A stretch of DNA of 64,000 bases from Dechloromonas denitrificans (GCF_020510665.1 NZ_CP075187.1:1260501-1324500), one strand, 5' to 3'. Positions 44,643 to 53,980 are shown, counted from the first letter of the stretch. Numbers and translations are program-made. The notes: generated by a model not told the origin, from the sequence alone.

Positions 44643-45071
44643 GTGAAAAAGAATTTGCGACATTTCGCGGCCCTGGCCGTCGTTCTGGCTATCGGCGCTG
44701 CGGCGCCCCAGGTTTTTGCCCACGGTGATGTGGTTCCGCAGGCCGTCGATACGACCGGCCTGAAGAATCTGGGTGCTGATTTTCTGCCGAGCAATCCGTA
44801 TCGCAAAGACAAGACGGCGATTCGTATCGGCGACTCCGCGTTCAACCAGAATTGCGCCCGCTGCCATGGCCTCGGTGCCATTTCCGGCGGCATTGCGCCG
44901 GATCTGCGTTTCCTGCCGCTGGGCGACGAAGGCGATGAAGTTTTCCTGCAGCGCATCCGCAAGGGTGCGGTGCGCGACGGCCGTGTTTACATGCCGCCGT
45001 TCGAAGGCACGCTGAGCCAGGAGGCCATGTGGGCGATTCGTACCTGGCTGGAAACTGTCCATGAAGACTGA
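44643..45071 (+). CDS. pedF: Cytochrome c-550 PedF
   Basis: 142 residues from a GTG at 44643 with AAAGGAGA upstream. A signal peptide ends near VFA, and one heme site is present (CARCHG). VYMPPFEG carries the likely axial Met. PedF is the electron acceptor of PQQ ethanol dehydrogenases in pseudomonads. It starts a four-gene operon and overlaps the next gene by 11 nt. Confidence 0.92.
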   Translation: MKKNLRHFAALAVVLAIGAAAPQVFAHGDVVPQAVDTTGLKNLGADFLPSNPYRKDKTAIRIGDSAFNQNCARCHGLGAISGGIAPDLRFLPLGDEGDEVFLQRIRKGAVRDGRVYMPPFEGTLSQEAMWAIRTWLETVHED

Positions 45072-45906
45072 TCGCCGCCTCTGGCTCAAGGCGCTGGCCG
45101 CCTTGCCGCTTGCTGCCGCCGTTACGGCGCGCGCCGATGGCCTCGAAACGATACGTCAGCGCGGTCGGCTGCGGATCGCCATTTACAACGACTTTCCGCC
45201 TTATGGTCAGGCCGGCGGCAAGGGGATCGATGCCGATATCGCCCGGGCGATCGCTGAAAAACTTGGCCTGGCGCCGGAAATCGTCGGTTTCAATGCAGAC
45301 GAGGACATGAACGACGACCTGCGTAACATGGTCTGGAAAGGGCATTACCTCGGTACCCAGCCGGCCGATGTGATGATGCATGTGCCGGTCGACGAGCATC
45401 TGGCCAAGGCCAACGACAAGGTGCGTATCTTTGGTGCGTATCACCGTGAAACGCTGGCGCTGGCGCGTGATCCGGCGCGGATTCAGGCGCTGTCCGGTTC
45501 GGCGGCGATGGCGCTGGAAGTGTTTACCCGCGAAAAAATCGGGGTTGAAACGGCATCGTTGGCCGATTCTTTCCTGCTCAGCGTGCTGAACGGCCGTTTG
45601 CGCGAAAACGTGGTGCATTTCAGCAACGTCGGCGAGGCGGCGAAAGCGCTGGCGGCTGGACAGGTGGCGGCGGTTCTCGCCCCGCGCGGTGAACTGGAAG
45701 GGGCGCTGAAAGGCAATTCCCGGCTGGTGCTTGAAACGCCGAAGATGGCCGAGTTGAAGATCGAAGGCTGGCCGCTCGGCATGGCGGTCAAGGCTGAAGA
45801 GCAGGCGCTGGCCGAGGCTGTCGGCGGCGCCCTGGCCGAATTGAAGCGCAACGGTACTGTGGCAGCGATTTTCAAGCGCCACGGCATTTCCCATCTGCCT
45901 GCCTGA
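45061..45906 (+). CDS. Quinoprotein-associated periplasmic substrate-binding protein
   Basis: 281 residues with a Tat/Sec-like signal (LWLKALAALPLAAAVTARA) and the periplasmic binding protein type 2 fold (RGRLRIAIYNDFPPYG). No ABC permease or ATPase gene is adjacent. Such proteins, related to MoxJ/XoxJ, accompany PQQ dehydrogenase genes and are thought to help the dehydrogenase mature or hand electrons to cytochrome. Cotranscription with pedF fits this. Confidence 0.85.
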   Translation: MKTDRRLWLKALAALPLAAAVTARADGLETIRQRGRLRIAIYNDFPPYGQAGGKGIDADIARAIAEKLGLAPEIVGFNADEDMNDDLRNMVWKGHYLGTQPADVMMHVPVDEHLAKANDKVRIFGAYHRETLALARDPARIQALSGSAAMALEVFTREKIGVETASLADSFLLSVLNGRLRENVVHFSNVGEAAKALAAGQVAAVLAPRGELEGALKGNSRLVLETPKMAELKIEGWPLGMAVKAEEQALAEAVGGALAELKRNGTVAAIFKRHGISHLPA

Positions 45907-45913
45907 GGTTGCC

Positions 45914-46852
45914 ATGACTCTTCGTTTGCTTCCCGTGGCCGTCTGGCTGCTCGTCTTGTGCTCTGCTGCGCAGGCCGGTCCGCTGGCTTATGTGCCGAAT
46001 GAAAAATCAGCCAGCATCAGCCTGATCGATACGGCCGATGACCAGCGTCTGCGTGATATTCCCATCGGCCAGCGACCGCGCGGTATTGCCGGCGATGCGC
46101 AGCGGCTCTACCTGACGGACGGCAAGACCGGCAGTCTGCTGATTGTCGACAAGCGTTCCGGCCAGCTGGAACGCACGGTTCGGGTCGGCGATTCGCCCGA
46201 AGGCGTCAGTCTTTCGCGTGACGGCAAGCTGCTCGCCGTGGCGGTCGAGGACGATAACAGCGTTGTTTTGCTGAGCGCACCGCAGGGCAAGGAAATGGCG
46301 CGCATCAAGGTGCACGGCAAGAATCCGGAGCATGCCGTATTCAGCCCGGATGGCCGCTGGCTCTACGTCAGTGCCGAAGAAGCGGAACAGGTCGATGTGA
46401 TCGATGTCGCGGCGCGGCGTCAGGTGGCCAGCATCGCGGTTGGCAAACGGCCGCGTGGCATCACTTTTCTGCCCGATGGGCGTCGGGCCTATGTGGCCAG
46501 CGAACTGGCCGGCAAGGTTTATGCGATCGATGTCGTCGAGCAACGCGTGCTGGCTGAAATCGTCGCCGGCCAATATCCCAACGGTGTCGCGGTCCACCCC
46601 GATGGAAAGCGGATTTTCGTTTCCAATGGGCGTGATCCCAGCGTGATGGCGATCGATGTGGCGAGCCATGCGGTGGTGGCTACGGTGGAAGTCGGCAAGC
46701 GGCCGTGGAATATGGCGCTGACGCCGGACGGCAGCAAGCTGTATGTCGCCAACGGGCGGTCGAACAGCCTGTCGGTCATCGATACCGCCAGTTTCACCCG
46801 CTTGCGGGATGTCGAAGTTGGCGAATTGCCCTGGGGAGTGACCATCCAATGA
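45914..46852 (+). CDS. YVTN beta-propeller protein of the PQQ alcohol pathway
   Basis: 312 residues with a signal peptide (cleavage near AQA) and about seven repeats of the YVTN type (LAYVPNEKSASISLID, RAYVASELAGKVYAID, KLYVANGRSNSLSVID). This matches the beta-propeller protein regularly encoded with PQQ-dependent catabolism genes. Its biochemical role is unknown. GAGG lies just before the ATG, and the next gene overlaps the stop by 4 nt. Confidence 0.88.
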   Translation: MTLRLLPVAVWLLVLCSAAQAGPLAYVPNEKSASISLIDTADDQRLRDIPIGQRPRGIAGDAQRLYLTDGKTGSLLIVDKRSGQLERTVRVGDSPEGVSLSRDGKLLAVAVEDDNSVVLLSAPQGKEMARIKVHGKNPEHAVFSPDGRWLYVSAEEAEQVDVIDVAARRQVASIAVGKRPRGITFLPDGRRAYVASELAGKVYAIDVVEQRVLAEIVAGQYPNGVAVHPDGKRIFVSNGRDPSVMAIDVASHAVVATVEVGKRPWNMALTPDGSKLYVANGRSNSLSVIDTASFTRLRDVEVGELPWGVTIQ

Positions 46853-47382
46853 GTATCCAACGTTATAGCTGGCAGGCCATGGCGCTGCATTGGGCGCAGG
46901 CGATCCTGATTGCCTGGCTGTTGTGGCTGGGCTGGACGATGACCGACCTGCCCAAGGGCGCCGAACGCAGCGCGGCGTATGGCTTGCACAAGTCGCTTGG
47001 CCTGCTGGCCTGGCAGGTGCTCGCCGTGCGTCTTTTCTGGCGCCGCCGCAATCCACCGCCGCCGGCGCTGGCTCAGGGGCGTGAAGCCTATCTGGCGACA
47101 GCGACGCACCACGCACTCTATGCCTGTCTGTTGCTTGCGCCGCTGGCCGGCTATCTGGCCTCCTCCTTCACGCCTTATGCCATCAAGTTTTTCGGCATCG
47201 AAACGCCGCGGCTGTTCTGGCAGGACGAGGTACTGAATGGCATTTTCAAGCAACTGCACCTGGTTTTCGTCTGGTCGATGGCTGGCTTGATCGCGTTGCA
47301 TATTGCCGGAGCAATCAAGCATGCACTGATGCGCGACGGAACGCTGGCGCGCATGTTGCCCGAAAGACTGCTCCATAAATGA
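46849..47382 (+). CDS. Cytochrome b561
   Basis: 177 residues from the ATG at 46849 (ATGA overlap). Four membrane helices carry the b561 heme histidines (ALHWAQ, YGLHKSLG, ATHHALYA, ALHIAGAIKH). It would exchange electrons with quinone at the inner membrane. As the last gene of the pedF operon, it probably links periplasmic alcohol oxidation to the respiratory chain. Confidence 0.88.
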   Translation: MSIQRYSWQAMALHWAQAILIAWLLWLGWTMTDLPKGAERSAAYGLHKSLGLLAWQVLAVRLFWRRRNPPPPALAQGREAYLATATHHALYACLLLAPLAGYLASSFTPYAIKFFGIETPRLFWQDEVLNGIFKQLHLVFVWSMAGLIALHIAGAIKHALMRDGTLARMLPERLLHK

Positions 47383-47438
47383 ACACCTGCTCCAGCCTGG
47401 AGCGATTGTTCATTTGCCCCTGGATACTAAGTGCGCCA

Positions 47439-48452
47439 TCAGATTTTCAGGCGCACTTGTTTTGGCGCCACACCGAAATGGCGCCGGAAGGCTGTCGAAA
47501 AGTTGGCCTGGCTGCTGTAGCCGGCAATTTCAGCGGCACGGGCAACGCTGATGCCGCTTCGCTGCAATTCGGCGGCCGCACGTTGAAGCCGACGTTGGCG
47601 CCGGTAGTCGAAGATGGTCTGGCCGAAGGCCAGGCGAAACTGTTGCTGCAGCGTGTTCGGATTGCAGCCCATTTCCAGGGCGATGGCCGCCAGATCAAGA
47701 TGGTTGGCCGCTCCGCTATCGAGAAATTGCTGTAGGCGGCAGATTCTCTGGTATTCACCCGGACGTAGTCCGGCCGGAGCCTCCCGTGGCTGGCTGTCGG
47801 CCTGGGCGAGGGCTTCGGCAACCAGTTCGAGGGCACGGCTTTCCTGGTAAAGAGCGTGCATTGGGCCGGTAAATGAACTTGGTCGAACCAATTGTTCGGC
47901 AATCCCGATGGCGCGGGCCGAGGGCTGCCAATCGCGGATCGACAGATGGGGCTTGAACGGTTCCGGGTCAATCCCGGCTGAGGCAAACCAGTCGGCAGTT
48001 AGCGTGATGACTACCATGCGCTCGCGAGTGCCGGCCCGGCTGCGTCGTTCGAAATCCTCCGTTTGGCTCAATGTGACGATAGCGCCGCGCGGTGTTGCGC
48101 TGCTGCCTTGGCCGGCATCGAGCGGCAGCGGCGTGCCGCCGAAACTGACTTCGGCATTCCCCTCCAGTTTGAGCAGAACCTTGATCCCGGGCTGGAGTAA
48201 TGGAAAGTGAACCGTCATGTCGTGCAGATGGGTGACATTCGTGCAATGTAGAAAAAACCCTTCGCGCAGCCGGTCCAGGGAAAAGCTGCCTTCAAGTACG
48301 GCAGCGTCGGCTGCTTGTACCTTGCTCTCCGCCTGATGGCCTCGGCCGATCCGTTGGCTCAGCGCGGCCAGATCGATCACCGAGCTTGATGGTAATGAAG
48401 CCGGCTGTTCTGGATTGAATGGAGGCGGGTAAATTTTCTTGGCGGCAAACAT
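47439..48452 (-). CDS. AraC-family regulator, PchR-like
   Basis: 337 residues from the ATG at 48452; a TTG at 48473 is less likely. The C-terminal AraC domain has two helix-turn-helix segments (LAAIALEMGCNPNTLQQQF and VARAAEIAGYSSQANFSTAF). The N-terminal ligand domain resembles PchR-type siderophore sensors. It is divergent from a TonB siderophore receptor gene and probably activates it when the ferric siderophore is present. Confidence 0.85.
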   Translation of the reverse strand: MFAAKKIYPPPFNPEQPASLPSSSVIDLAALSQRIGRGHQAESKVQAADAAVLEGSFSLDRLREGFFLHCTNVTHLHDMTVHFPLLQPGIKVLLKLEGNAEVSFGGTPLPLDAGQGSSATPRGAIVTLSQTEDFERRSRAGTRERMVVITLTADWFASAGIDPEPFKPHLSIRDWQPSARAIGIAEQLVRPSSFTGPMHALYQESRALELVAEALAQADSQPREAPAGLRPGEYQRICRLQQFLDSGAANHLDLAAIALEMGCNPNTLQQQFRLAFGQTIFDYRRQRRLQRAAAELQRSGISVARAAEIAGYSSQANFSTAFRRHFGVAPKQVRLKI

Positions 48453-48579
48453 CTTTGTTGTTCTCGCAAACAAATGATTTGAAGGTTTTTGCGATACTAG
48501 CGCCCTTTGTTACAAATGAAAACTATTCGCAACTGACCGGTGGGTATTTATCGGCGTTTGCTTTTCAGAGGGGTTCTGC

Positions 48580-50574
48580 ATGCAGTCAGTAGGAAATGAT
48601 GTGTCGCGTATCAAGCCGGTCACTCTGGCCTTGTTGGGGATTTTTTCGCTATCGGCATTGGCGGCCGACGAGCAGACACTGGCCCCGATGGTGGTGAGTG
48701 AAAAAATGGTCCCGGAGGCAACTTCAGTGATCCTGAGCGACGCTATCGTCAAGCGGGCGGCCCGCAATTTGCGTGAAGTCCTGCAGGATGAGCCGGGTGT
48801 TACCGTGGGCGGTGGGCCGGCGATTGCCCAGAAAGTCTATGTTCGTGGTGTCGAAGACACGATGTTGAGTACAACGCTCGACGGTGCGCCACAAACCGGC
48901 CGGGCCTTCCATCACCAATCGCGATTGATGATCGATCCTGACCTGGTCAAGCAGGTTGAACTGGATCGGGGCAGCTCGGCGGCCAGTGCCGGACCGGGGG
49001 CTCTGGCCGGTTCGCTGCGCATGACGACCAAGGATGGTCGTGATCTGCTGCGCCCGGACCAGAAGCTGGGCGGCATCATCCGCGGCGGTGTTTCGTCGAA
49101 CGACGGTGAACGTTTCGGTGCTTCGGTATATGGGTTGGCCGGTGACGATTTCGATTTCCTGCTTTCCGGCAATCAAAACAATACCGATGATTACAAGGAT
49201 GGCAACGGCAAGACGCAGGTCAACAGCGGCTCGACACAAAAGAGTGGCTTGGCTAAATTTAACTGGCGGATGGCGCCGGGGCATAGCCTGGCGGTGGGCT
49301 ACCAGGCTGTGCAAGATGAAGGTGTTCGTTTCCTGCGGCCGAACATGTGGGGGCTGGGGGCCAATAATGGTCCGGCAATGCCCCAGAAAAGCGAGCGCGA
49401 TACGCTGACGGCGACCTATCGCTACGATGGCAGCGGTAGCGCACCGGCTGTCGAACTAAATGTTTTTTCGGACAAAATGACGGTCGAGCGGACGACGCCG
49501 ACAACGCAAACACGCTTCAACAAACCGGCCGGTTACACCTGGGGTGAGCAGATCGATGCGCAGGGCGCCAATCTGTTGCTGACTTCGAAACTGGGTGGGG
49601 CGACCTTCCGTTACGGCTTGAATCATCACCGCTTCGAGTCGCACGCGATTAATTCCCGAGCGGTTGACAAGACCAGTACCGGCAACGAGAAAAGCGGTGT
49701 CAGCGGTTTGTTCGTCGAGGGGAACATGCCGCTTGCCGATCGGTTCATCATCGGTGCCGGCGCCCGTTACGACTGGTACAGCTATACCGATAACCACAAT
49801 CAGAACTTCTCGAGCAATGGTCTGAGTCCCAGTGGCAGTCTGACCTGGCTGGCGACCGAAGCGCTCAGTTTCCGCGCTGCCGCATCGCGAACGATGCGCG
49901 GGGCTGGCTTGAAGGAAGCTTTCTTCATCGACAGTACGAACTGGAAGAACGATCCAAACCTGAAAGAAGAAAAGGCCAACAACTACGAGCTTGGTTTCAA
50001 CTACGGTAGCGGCCCGTGGAGCTTGAAAGGTTCCATCTTCCGGCTGAACATCGAGGATTTCATCACGACCGGCAGCGGTACTTCGATCACCAACGTTGGC
50101 GACATGGTCTCGAAGGGTTACGAACTGGGCGGTGGCTGGCGCAGCGGTGCATTCCGCGTCGGTGCCAGTGTGGCCCATGCCAAGCCCAAGCTGAACGGTT
50201 ACGACCTGAGCGAAACCAACGATGGCCTCGGCGTATCGACCGGCCGTAGCTGGAGTTTCAATGCCGGCTATGACATTGCTGCGTGGAATCTGGATATCGG
50301 CTGGACTAGCCGCCTGGTCGAGGAGCACAAATACACCGATTTGACGAAGGTCGAGAAGTCGAAGGACGGCTACGCGGTGCATGACATCTACGCCAACTGG
50401 CTGCCGCTTGGCAAGGACCGTATGCGTGTCACCTTCAGCGTGCGCAACTTGTTCGACAAGTTTTACTACGATCAGGGGACCTACGCTTACCTGAGCAACA
50501 CCGGCAGCACGGTTTATTACGGCTATGCCGAACCGGGCCGCGACGTTCGCCTCGACCTGAGCTGGAAGTTCTGA
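48580..50574 (+). CDS. TonB-dependent siderophore receptor
   Basis: A 664-residue outer-membrane receptor. The N-terminal signal ends near ALAA, a Ton box (APMVVSEK) follows, then the plug (LREVLQDEPGV, STTLDGAPQ, VKQVELDRGSSAASAG) and a barrel ending in DVRLDLSWKF. The divergent PchR-like regulator and downstream DUF3649/PepSY/DUF3325 genes mark a siderophore import module. An AT-rich stretch near 48512-48533 is weakly Fur-box-like; I do not call it. Confidence 0.92.
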   Translation: MQSVGNDVSRIKPVTLALLGIFSLSALAADEQTLAPMVVSEKMVPEATSVILSDAIVKRAARNLREVLQDEPGVTVGGGPAIAQKVYVRGVEDTMLSTTLDGAPQTGRAFHHQSRLMIDPDLVKQVELDRGSSAASAGPGALAGSLRMTTKDGRDLLRPDQKLGGIIRGGVSSNDGERFGASVYGLAGDDFDFLLSGNQNNTDDYKDGNGKTQVNSGSTQKSGLAKFNWRMAPGHSLAVGYQAVQDEGVRFLRPNMWGLGANNGPAMPQKSERDTLTATYRYDGSGSAPAVELNVFSDKMTVERTTPTTQTRFNKPAGYTWGEQIDAQGANLLLTSKLGGATFRYGLNHHRFESHAINSRAVDKTSTGNEKSGVSGLFVEGNMPLADRFIIGAGARYDWYSYTDNHNQNFSSNGLSPSGSLTWLATEALSFRAAASRTMRGAGLKEAFFIDSTNWKNDPNLKEEKANNYELGFNYGSGPWSLKGSIFRLNIEDFITTGSGTSITNVGDMVSKGYELGGGWRSGAFRVGASVAHAKPKLNGYDLSETNDGLGVSTGRSWSFNAGYDIAAWNLDIGWTSRLVEEHKYTDLTKVEKSKDGYAVHDIYANWLPLGKDRMRVTFSVRNLFDKFYYDQGTYAYLSNTGSTVYYGYAEPGRDVRLDLSWKF

Positions 50575-50592
50575 TCCTTTCCAATAGTGACA

Positions 50593-50620
50593 GCCTCCGG
50601 CTTTGCAGCCGGGGGCTTTT
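50593..50620 (+). terminator. Hairpin terminator after the siderophore receptor gene
   Basis: GCCTCCGGCT pairs with AGCCGGGGGC (one G-U pair) around a 4-nt loop, followed by TTTT and a further T-run after GCG. It should lower read-through into the downstream membrane genes. Confidence 0.8.
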
Positions 50621-50651
50621 GCGTTTTTCGGCACGCTCAATGGGAATTTCC

Positions 50652-50924
50652 ATGCCTTTATTTTCCGCTGACACGGCTCGTCTGTGCTTGCGTATCCTGG
50701 CCGCCGCGCTCGGTGGCTACGCCCTGTGCTGGGCGATTTTTTATCTGCTGTGTCGTTGGTTGCCGTATGAAAAAGCCACCGCCTGGTACCTGACCGGCCA
50801 ACTGGCGCCGCTGCCTTTTGTCGGCGTCCTGCTCTGGGCCTTCGTCAGTCCATCGGCCTGGCGGGCGCTGGGCTGGCCGCTGCTCTGGGCTGCTGCCATT
50901 GCCTTGATCGGGCGGCTGGCATGA
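50652..50924 (+). CDS. DUF3649 small membrane protein, iron-uptake associated
   Basis: 90 residues; the ATG at 50640 would add four. Three membrane helices with little between them. It matches the DUF3649 layout found between a TonB siderophore receptor and a PepSY protein in many proteobacterial loci. It overlaps the PepSY start by 4 nt. Confidence 0.78.
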   Translation: MPLFSADTARLCLRILAAALGGYALCWAIFYLLCRWLPYEKATAWYLTGQLAPLPFVGVLLWAFVSPSAWRALGWPLLWAAAIALIGRLA

Positions 50925-52384
50925 ATGCGCTCGGCAAGGCGTTGCTCGGGCTGCATGCCTGGGGCGGCATGGTCTTTTCGTGGTTGCTGGTGCCGATCTT
51001 CGTTGCCGGCAGCCTGGCTGTCTTTGAGCCGGAAATCAGTCACTGGATGCGGCCGGAAGTGAAATTTGCCGATTTTTCACAGTCGACCGCAGCCGTTCTT
51101 GGCGAGGCCCGGCTGCGCCAGGTCGGGGCCGAGGCTGCCGTCTGGCGACTGCGCCTACCCACTGAGCGGGCGCCGAGCATTGGTATTGGCTGGGGCCAGA
51201 ACCCGCGCGCCCTGCAGGAAGAAACCCTCGATGCGGTCAGCGGTCAGCCGCTGCAGGTTCGGGTAACCAAGGGCGGCCATTTCTTCACCGACCTGCACGC
51301 CGAGTTGCTACTCGAAACGCCGGGCAAGTGGATTGTCGGCGCCGTCGGTATCTTCATGCTGGCAGCGCTGGTTTCCGGCGTCCTGATCCATCACCGCATC
51401 CTGCGCGACTTCTTCACCCTGCGGCCGCGTGCCAACCGCCGCCGGGCCTGGCTCGACGTTCATAACCTGGTTGGCGTCGCGACCTTGCCCTTCCTGCTGA
51501 TGATCACCTACACCGGCGTCGTCATCCTCGCCGAAGCCTTCATGCCGGCTGCCACCTACGCGCTCTACGACGGCAAGCCGCGCGCCAACCGGGCCGAGGT
51601 GCTGAAATCATTCGAGCGCCAGGCGAGCGGCGAAGCGGGCCAGTTGCTGCCGCTGGCCAAGCACCTGGCTGCCGCCGAGCGCGAACTCGGGGCGGGCACG
51701 ATCAGCAACTTGCTGATCCGAAATCCCGCCGATCGTAACGGCCTGGTTCAGGCTTATCGCCACGTCAATGACCGGCTCTCGGCGGTGGCCGACCACGTCA
51801 CCTTCGATGCGGTGACTGGCGAAGTCTTCGGCAAGCAGGTGGACTGGAATCCGATGGCCTACGCCTACCGGGCACAGGTCGGCCTGCATGTCGTGCATTT
51901 TGGCGGCTCGGTGCTGCGCTGGCTGTATTTTATTTCCGGCCTGCTCGGTACAGCGATGATGGCGGCCGGTACCGTGCTCTTCTTGCGCAAGTACCGCCAG
52001 CGGCATGGCGATGCACGTAGTCTGCGCTGGTTGGAAGCATTCAGTATCGCCTCGGTCAGCGGTGGTCTGCTTGCCTGCCTTGGCTATTTCTGGAGCAACC
52101 GGCTGCTGCCGGTGGTGCTCGACGGCCGGGCCGGCTATGAAGTCGTCGCTTTTTTCGCGGTCTGGGCGCTGAGTCTGGCCCACGCCGGCTGGTGCGGCCG
52201 GGTGGCGTGGCGTGAGCAGTTCATGCTGGCCGGCTTGCTTGCTGTGCTGATCCTGCCGCTCGACCAGTTCACCGGCGGTGGGCCGGATGTCATGCGCCAG
52301 GGCTTCGATCTGACTGCTGTGCTGCTCGGTGGCGTGCTGCTGCTGATCGGCTGGCGCTTTTTCGGGAGGGAGACCGGGCGATGA
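50921..52384 (+). CDS. PepSY-associated TM protein (siderophore-iron reductase type)
   Basis: 487 residues with four main membrane helices and PepSY domains in the periplasmic loops. The first helix is LLVPIFVAGSLAVFEPEI, and HHRILRDFFTLRP and DVHNLVGV carry conserved His residues. Members of this family (FoxB/PiuB-like) are thought to reduce or release iron from siderophores in the periplasm. It overlaps DUF3325 by 4 nt. Confidence 0.88.
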   Translation: MNALGKALLGLHAWGGMVFSWLLVPIFVAGSLAVFEPEISHWMRPEVKFADFSQSTAAVLGEARLRQVGAEAAVWRLRLPTERAPSIGIGWGQNPRALQEETLDAVSGQPLQVRVTKGGHFFTDLHAELLLETPGKWIVGAVGIFMLAALVSGVLIHHRILRDFFTLRPRANRRRAWLDVHNLVGVATLPFLLMITYTGVVILAEAFMPAATYALYDGKPRANRAEVLKSFERQASGEAGQLLPLAKHLAAAERELGAGTISNLLIRNPADRNGLVQAYRHVNDRLSAVADHVTFDAVTGEVFGKQVDWNPMAYAYRAQVGLHVVHFGGSVLRWLYFISGLLGTAMMAAGTVLFLRKYRQRHGDARSLRWLEAFSIASVSGGLLACLGYFWSNRLLPVVLDGRAGYEVVAFFAVWALSLAHAGWCGRVAWREQFMLAGLLAVLILPLDQFTGGGPDVMRQGFDLTAVLLGGVLLLIGWRFFGRETGR

Positions 52385-52656
52385 CACTGCTCTTTGTGCT
52401 GGCTTTGTTGATGATCGTCGCTGGCATGGCCGGTCTGGCACTGGGCATGACGCGGCATTTCCAGGCGGTCTTCCGGCACTTGCCGGCGGCCGGCGTGCTG
52501 CACTGGTGGCGCGGCATAGGCGTGGGGCTACTCGGCCTGGCGCTGTTGCCCTGCGTTGCCGGTTGGGGCGTGGCGATCGGCATCGTGCTGTGGAGCGGCC
52601 TGCTGGCCGCCGGGGTGATCGCGGTGGCGCTGTATCTGGCCAAGGGCGCTGAGTAG
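52381..52656 (+). CDS. DUF3325 small membrane protein
   Basis: 91 residues with three membrane helices (LLFVLALLMIVAGMAGLALG, GVGLLGLALLPCVAGWGV, GLLAAGVIAVALYLA). This family regularly closes the receptor-DUF3649-PepSY-DUF3325 set. The next 200 bases (52657-52855) hold nothing I can support. Confidence 0.82.
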   Translation: MTLLFVLALLMIVAGMAGLALGMTRHFQAVFRHLPAAGVLHWWRGIGVGLLGLALLPCVAGWGVAIGIVLWSGLLAAGVIAVALYLAKGAE

Positions 52657-52855
52657 CGATGTTGCGATTGCTATCCGCCAGTCCGGAGCCGACTGGCTAA
52701 ACAGGCATCGGTGCTGTCCGCCTTGCGAGGCAATCTATTGTGCTTGTCCGGTGCTACGTTGCTGTGCAATTCGTGATGGGCAAATTACCCTGCGTTTTCA
52801 GGCAGCTTTCATCATTCTGGAGGACAGGCCGGCGTGCAAGCTGGAGGTATGGCGT

Positions 52856-53038
52856 TCAGCGGCCGGTAGCCTGCTTGCGCTCAAAGGCGATCGAGCGGGA
52901 AAGCCATTCGGCCCAGGCTTCCATGGCTGGCGGATAGTTGCTGTAACCCTGGCGCTCGATATCGGCATCCAGCACAGCCTGGATTTCAGCAGCCATCGAG
53001 AGGGCTGGGTAATTGGTGCGACGTTTTGCGGTTTTCAT
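52856..53038 (-). CDS. Small hypothetical protein
   Basis: 60 residues from the ATG at 53038 (an upstream in-frame start exists at 53158). Basic N-terminus, then a helical stretch with several Trp/Tyr (SNYPPAMEAWAEWLSRSIAF). No ribosome-binding site stands out and no family is recognised, so it may not be a gene. Bases 53039-53230 show nothing else. Confidence 0.35.
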   Translation of the reverse strand: MKTAKRRTNYPALSMAAEIQAVLDADIERQGYSNYPPAMEAWAEWLSRSIAFERKQATGR

Positions 53039-53230
53039 TGCGGGGCTTGTCGGTAACATTCGAAGGGCGTGAACTTTACCTGCAATGCGCCACGAACGGC
53101 TAATTTGATCGTCCAGCCATGCCGGGAAAATCGACCTTCTGCCGTCGATCGGCGGCATGGCTGGCGAGTCGGGGTGCTGTTCTCCCCGGTCTTCTTGTTT
53201 GACTTGTTCGTCTGATCCGGTCGCCGTGCT

Positions 53231-53557
53231 TCAGCTGAGCGACAAGACCCATTTGATCGCGGCCTTCAGATCATCGTCGCTGATCTTGTCGGCACCATGC
53301 GGCAGCATCGGGATTTCACCCCAGTTGCCGCTGCCGCCGGCCCGGACTTTGTCGAACAGCTTGGCCGGGGCGCTGCTGTCGTTACGGTATTTGGCGGCAA
53401 CATCCTTGTAGGCCGGTCCGACGCGCTTGCTATCGACGGTGTGACAGGCAACGCAGCGGGCTTTCTTGACGATTTCTTCGCTGGCGCGGACCGGGTTGGT
53501 GACGCACAAGACGGCTGCAGCGATCAGGGGGAGCAGGGTAAGGCTGGTTTTGTTCAT
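53231..53557 (-). CDS. Small soluble cytochrome c (class I, c551-like)
   Basis: 108 residues from the ATG at 53557, with AAGGA upstream. A signal peptide ends near VRA; heme site CVACH; axial Met in IPMLPHGA. It follows the DUF779 gene by 14 nt, in the exaC direction. It is a plausible electron carrier between the quinoprotein dehydrogenase and the terminal oxidase. Confidence 0.92.
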   Translation of the reverse strand: MNKTSLTLLPLIAAAVLCVTNPVRASEEIVKKARCVACHTVDSKRVGPAYKDVAAKYRNDSSAPAKLFDKVRAGGSGNWGEIPMLPHGADKISDDDLKAAIKWVLSLS

Positions 53558-53571
53558 GGAAAATCCTTGGG

Positions 53572-53943
53572 TTAAACGAGGCCGGCGGCTTGCAACTCGG
53601 CCCATTCATCATCGGTAAACAGTCGCGAGCGAGTATGAAAGGCTTTGCCGGTGTTGCCTTCGAGCGAGAAGGTGCCGCCCTGGCCGTCGATCACATCGAT
53701 GATCAGCTGCGTGTGCTTCCAGTATTCGTACTGCGATGCGCTGATGTAGAAGGGTACGTCGCCGATATTGCCGAGATGTACGTCGTAAGGGCCGATGGTC
53801 AGGTCGGTGGGCAGGTAGCAGTTGGCGGCACTGTTGTCGCAACAACCACCGGACTGGTGGAACATCAGCGCCGGGCCGTAGCTTTGTTTCAGTGTGGCGA
53901 TCAGTTCGAGCGTGGCGGGTGTGGCAATGACGCGGTCGACCAT
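53572..53943 (-). CDS. DUF779 protein, acetaldehyde dehydrogenase-associated
   Basis: 123 residues with a Cys-rich segment SGGCCDNSAANC and a final DDEWAELQAAG. DUF779 genes are regularly found directly downstream of acetaldehyde dehydrogenase genes; the biochemical role is unknown. AGGAG precedes the ATG. A strong hairpin lies between it and exaC, so it is probably expressed at a lower level. Confidence 0.88.
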   Translation of the reverse strand: MVDRVIATPATLELIATLKQSYGPALMFHQSGGCCDNSAANCYLPTDLTIGPYDVHLGNIGDVPFYISASQYEYWKHTQLIIDVIDGQGGTFSLEGNTGKAFHTRSRLFTDDEWAELQAAGLV

Positions 53944-53954
53944 GATTTCTCCTG

Positions 53955-53980
53955 AAAAAAGGGGGCGGTTGCCCGCCCCC
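53955..53980 (-). terminator. Rho-independent terminator between exaC and DUF779
   Basis: On the minus strand GGGGGCGG pairs with CCGCCCCC around a 4-nt loop and is followed by TTTTTT, a textbook terminator. It ends only 12 nt before the DUF779 start, so it probably works as an attenuator or message-processing point. Confidence 0.88.

Noticed and set aside
49456..50640. Long open frame (394 codons) opposite the siderophore receptor gene
   Set aside because: Antisense shadow of a clear TonB receptor; no recognisable protein.
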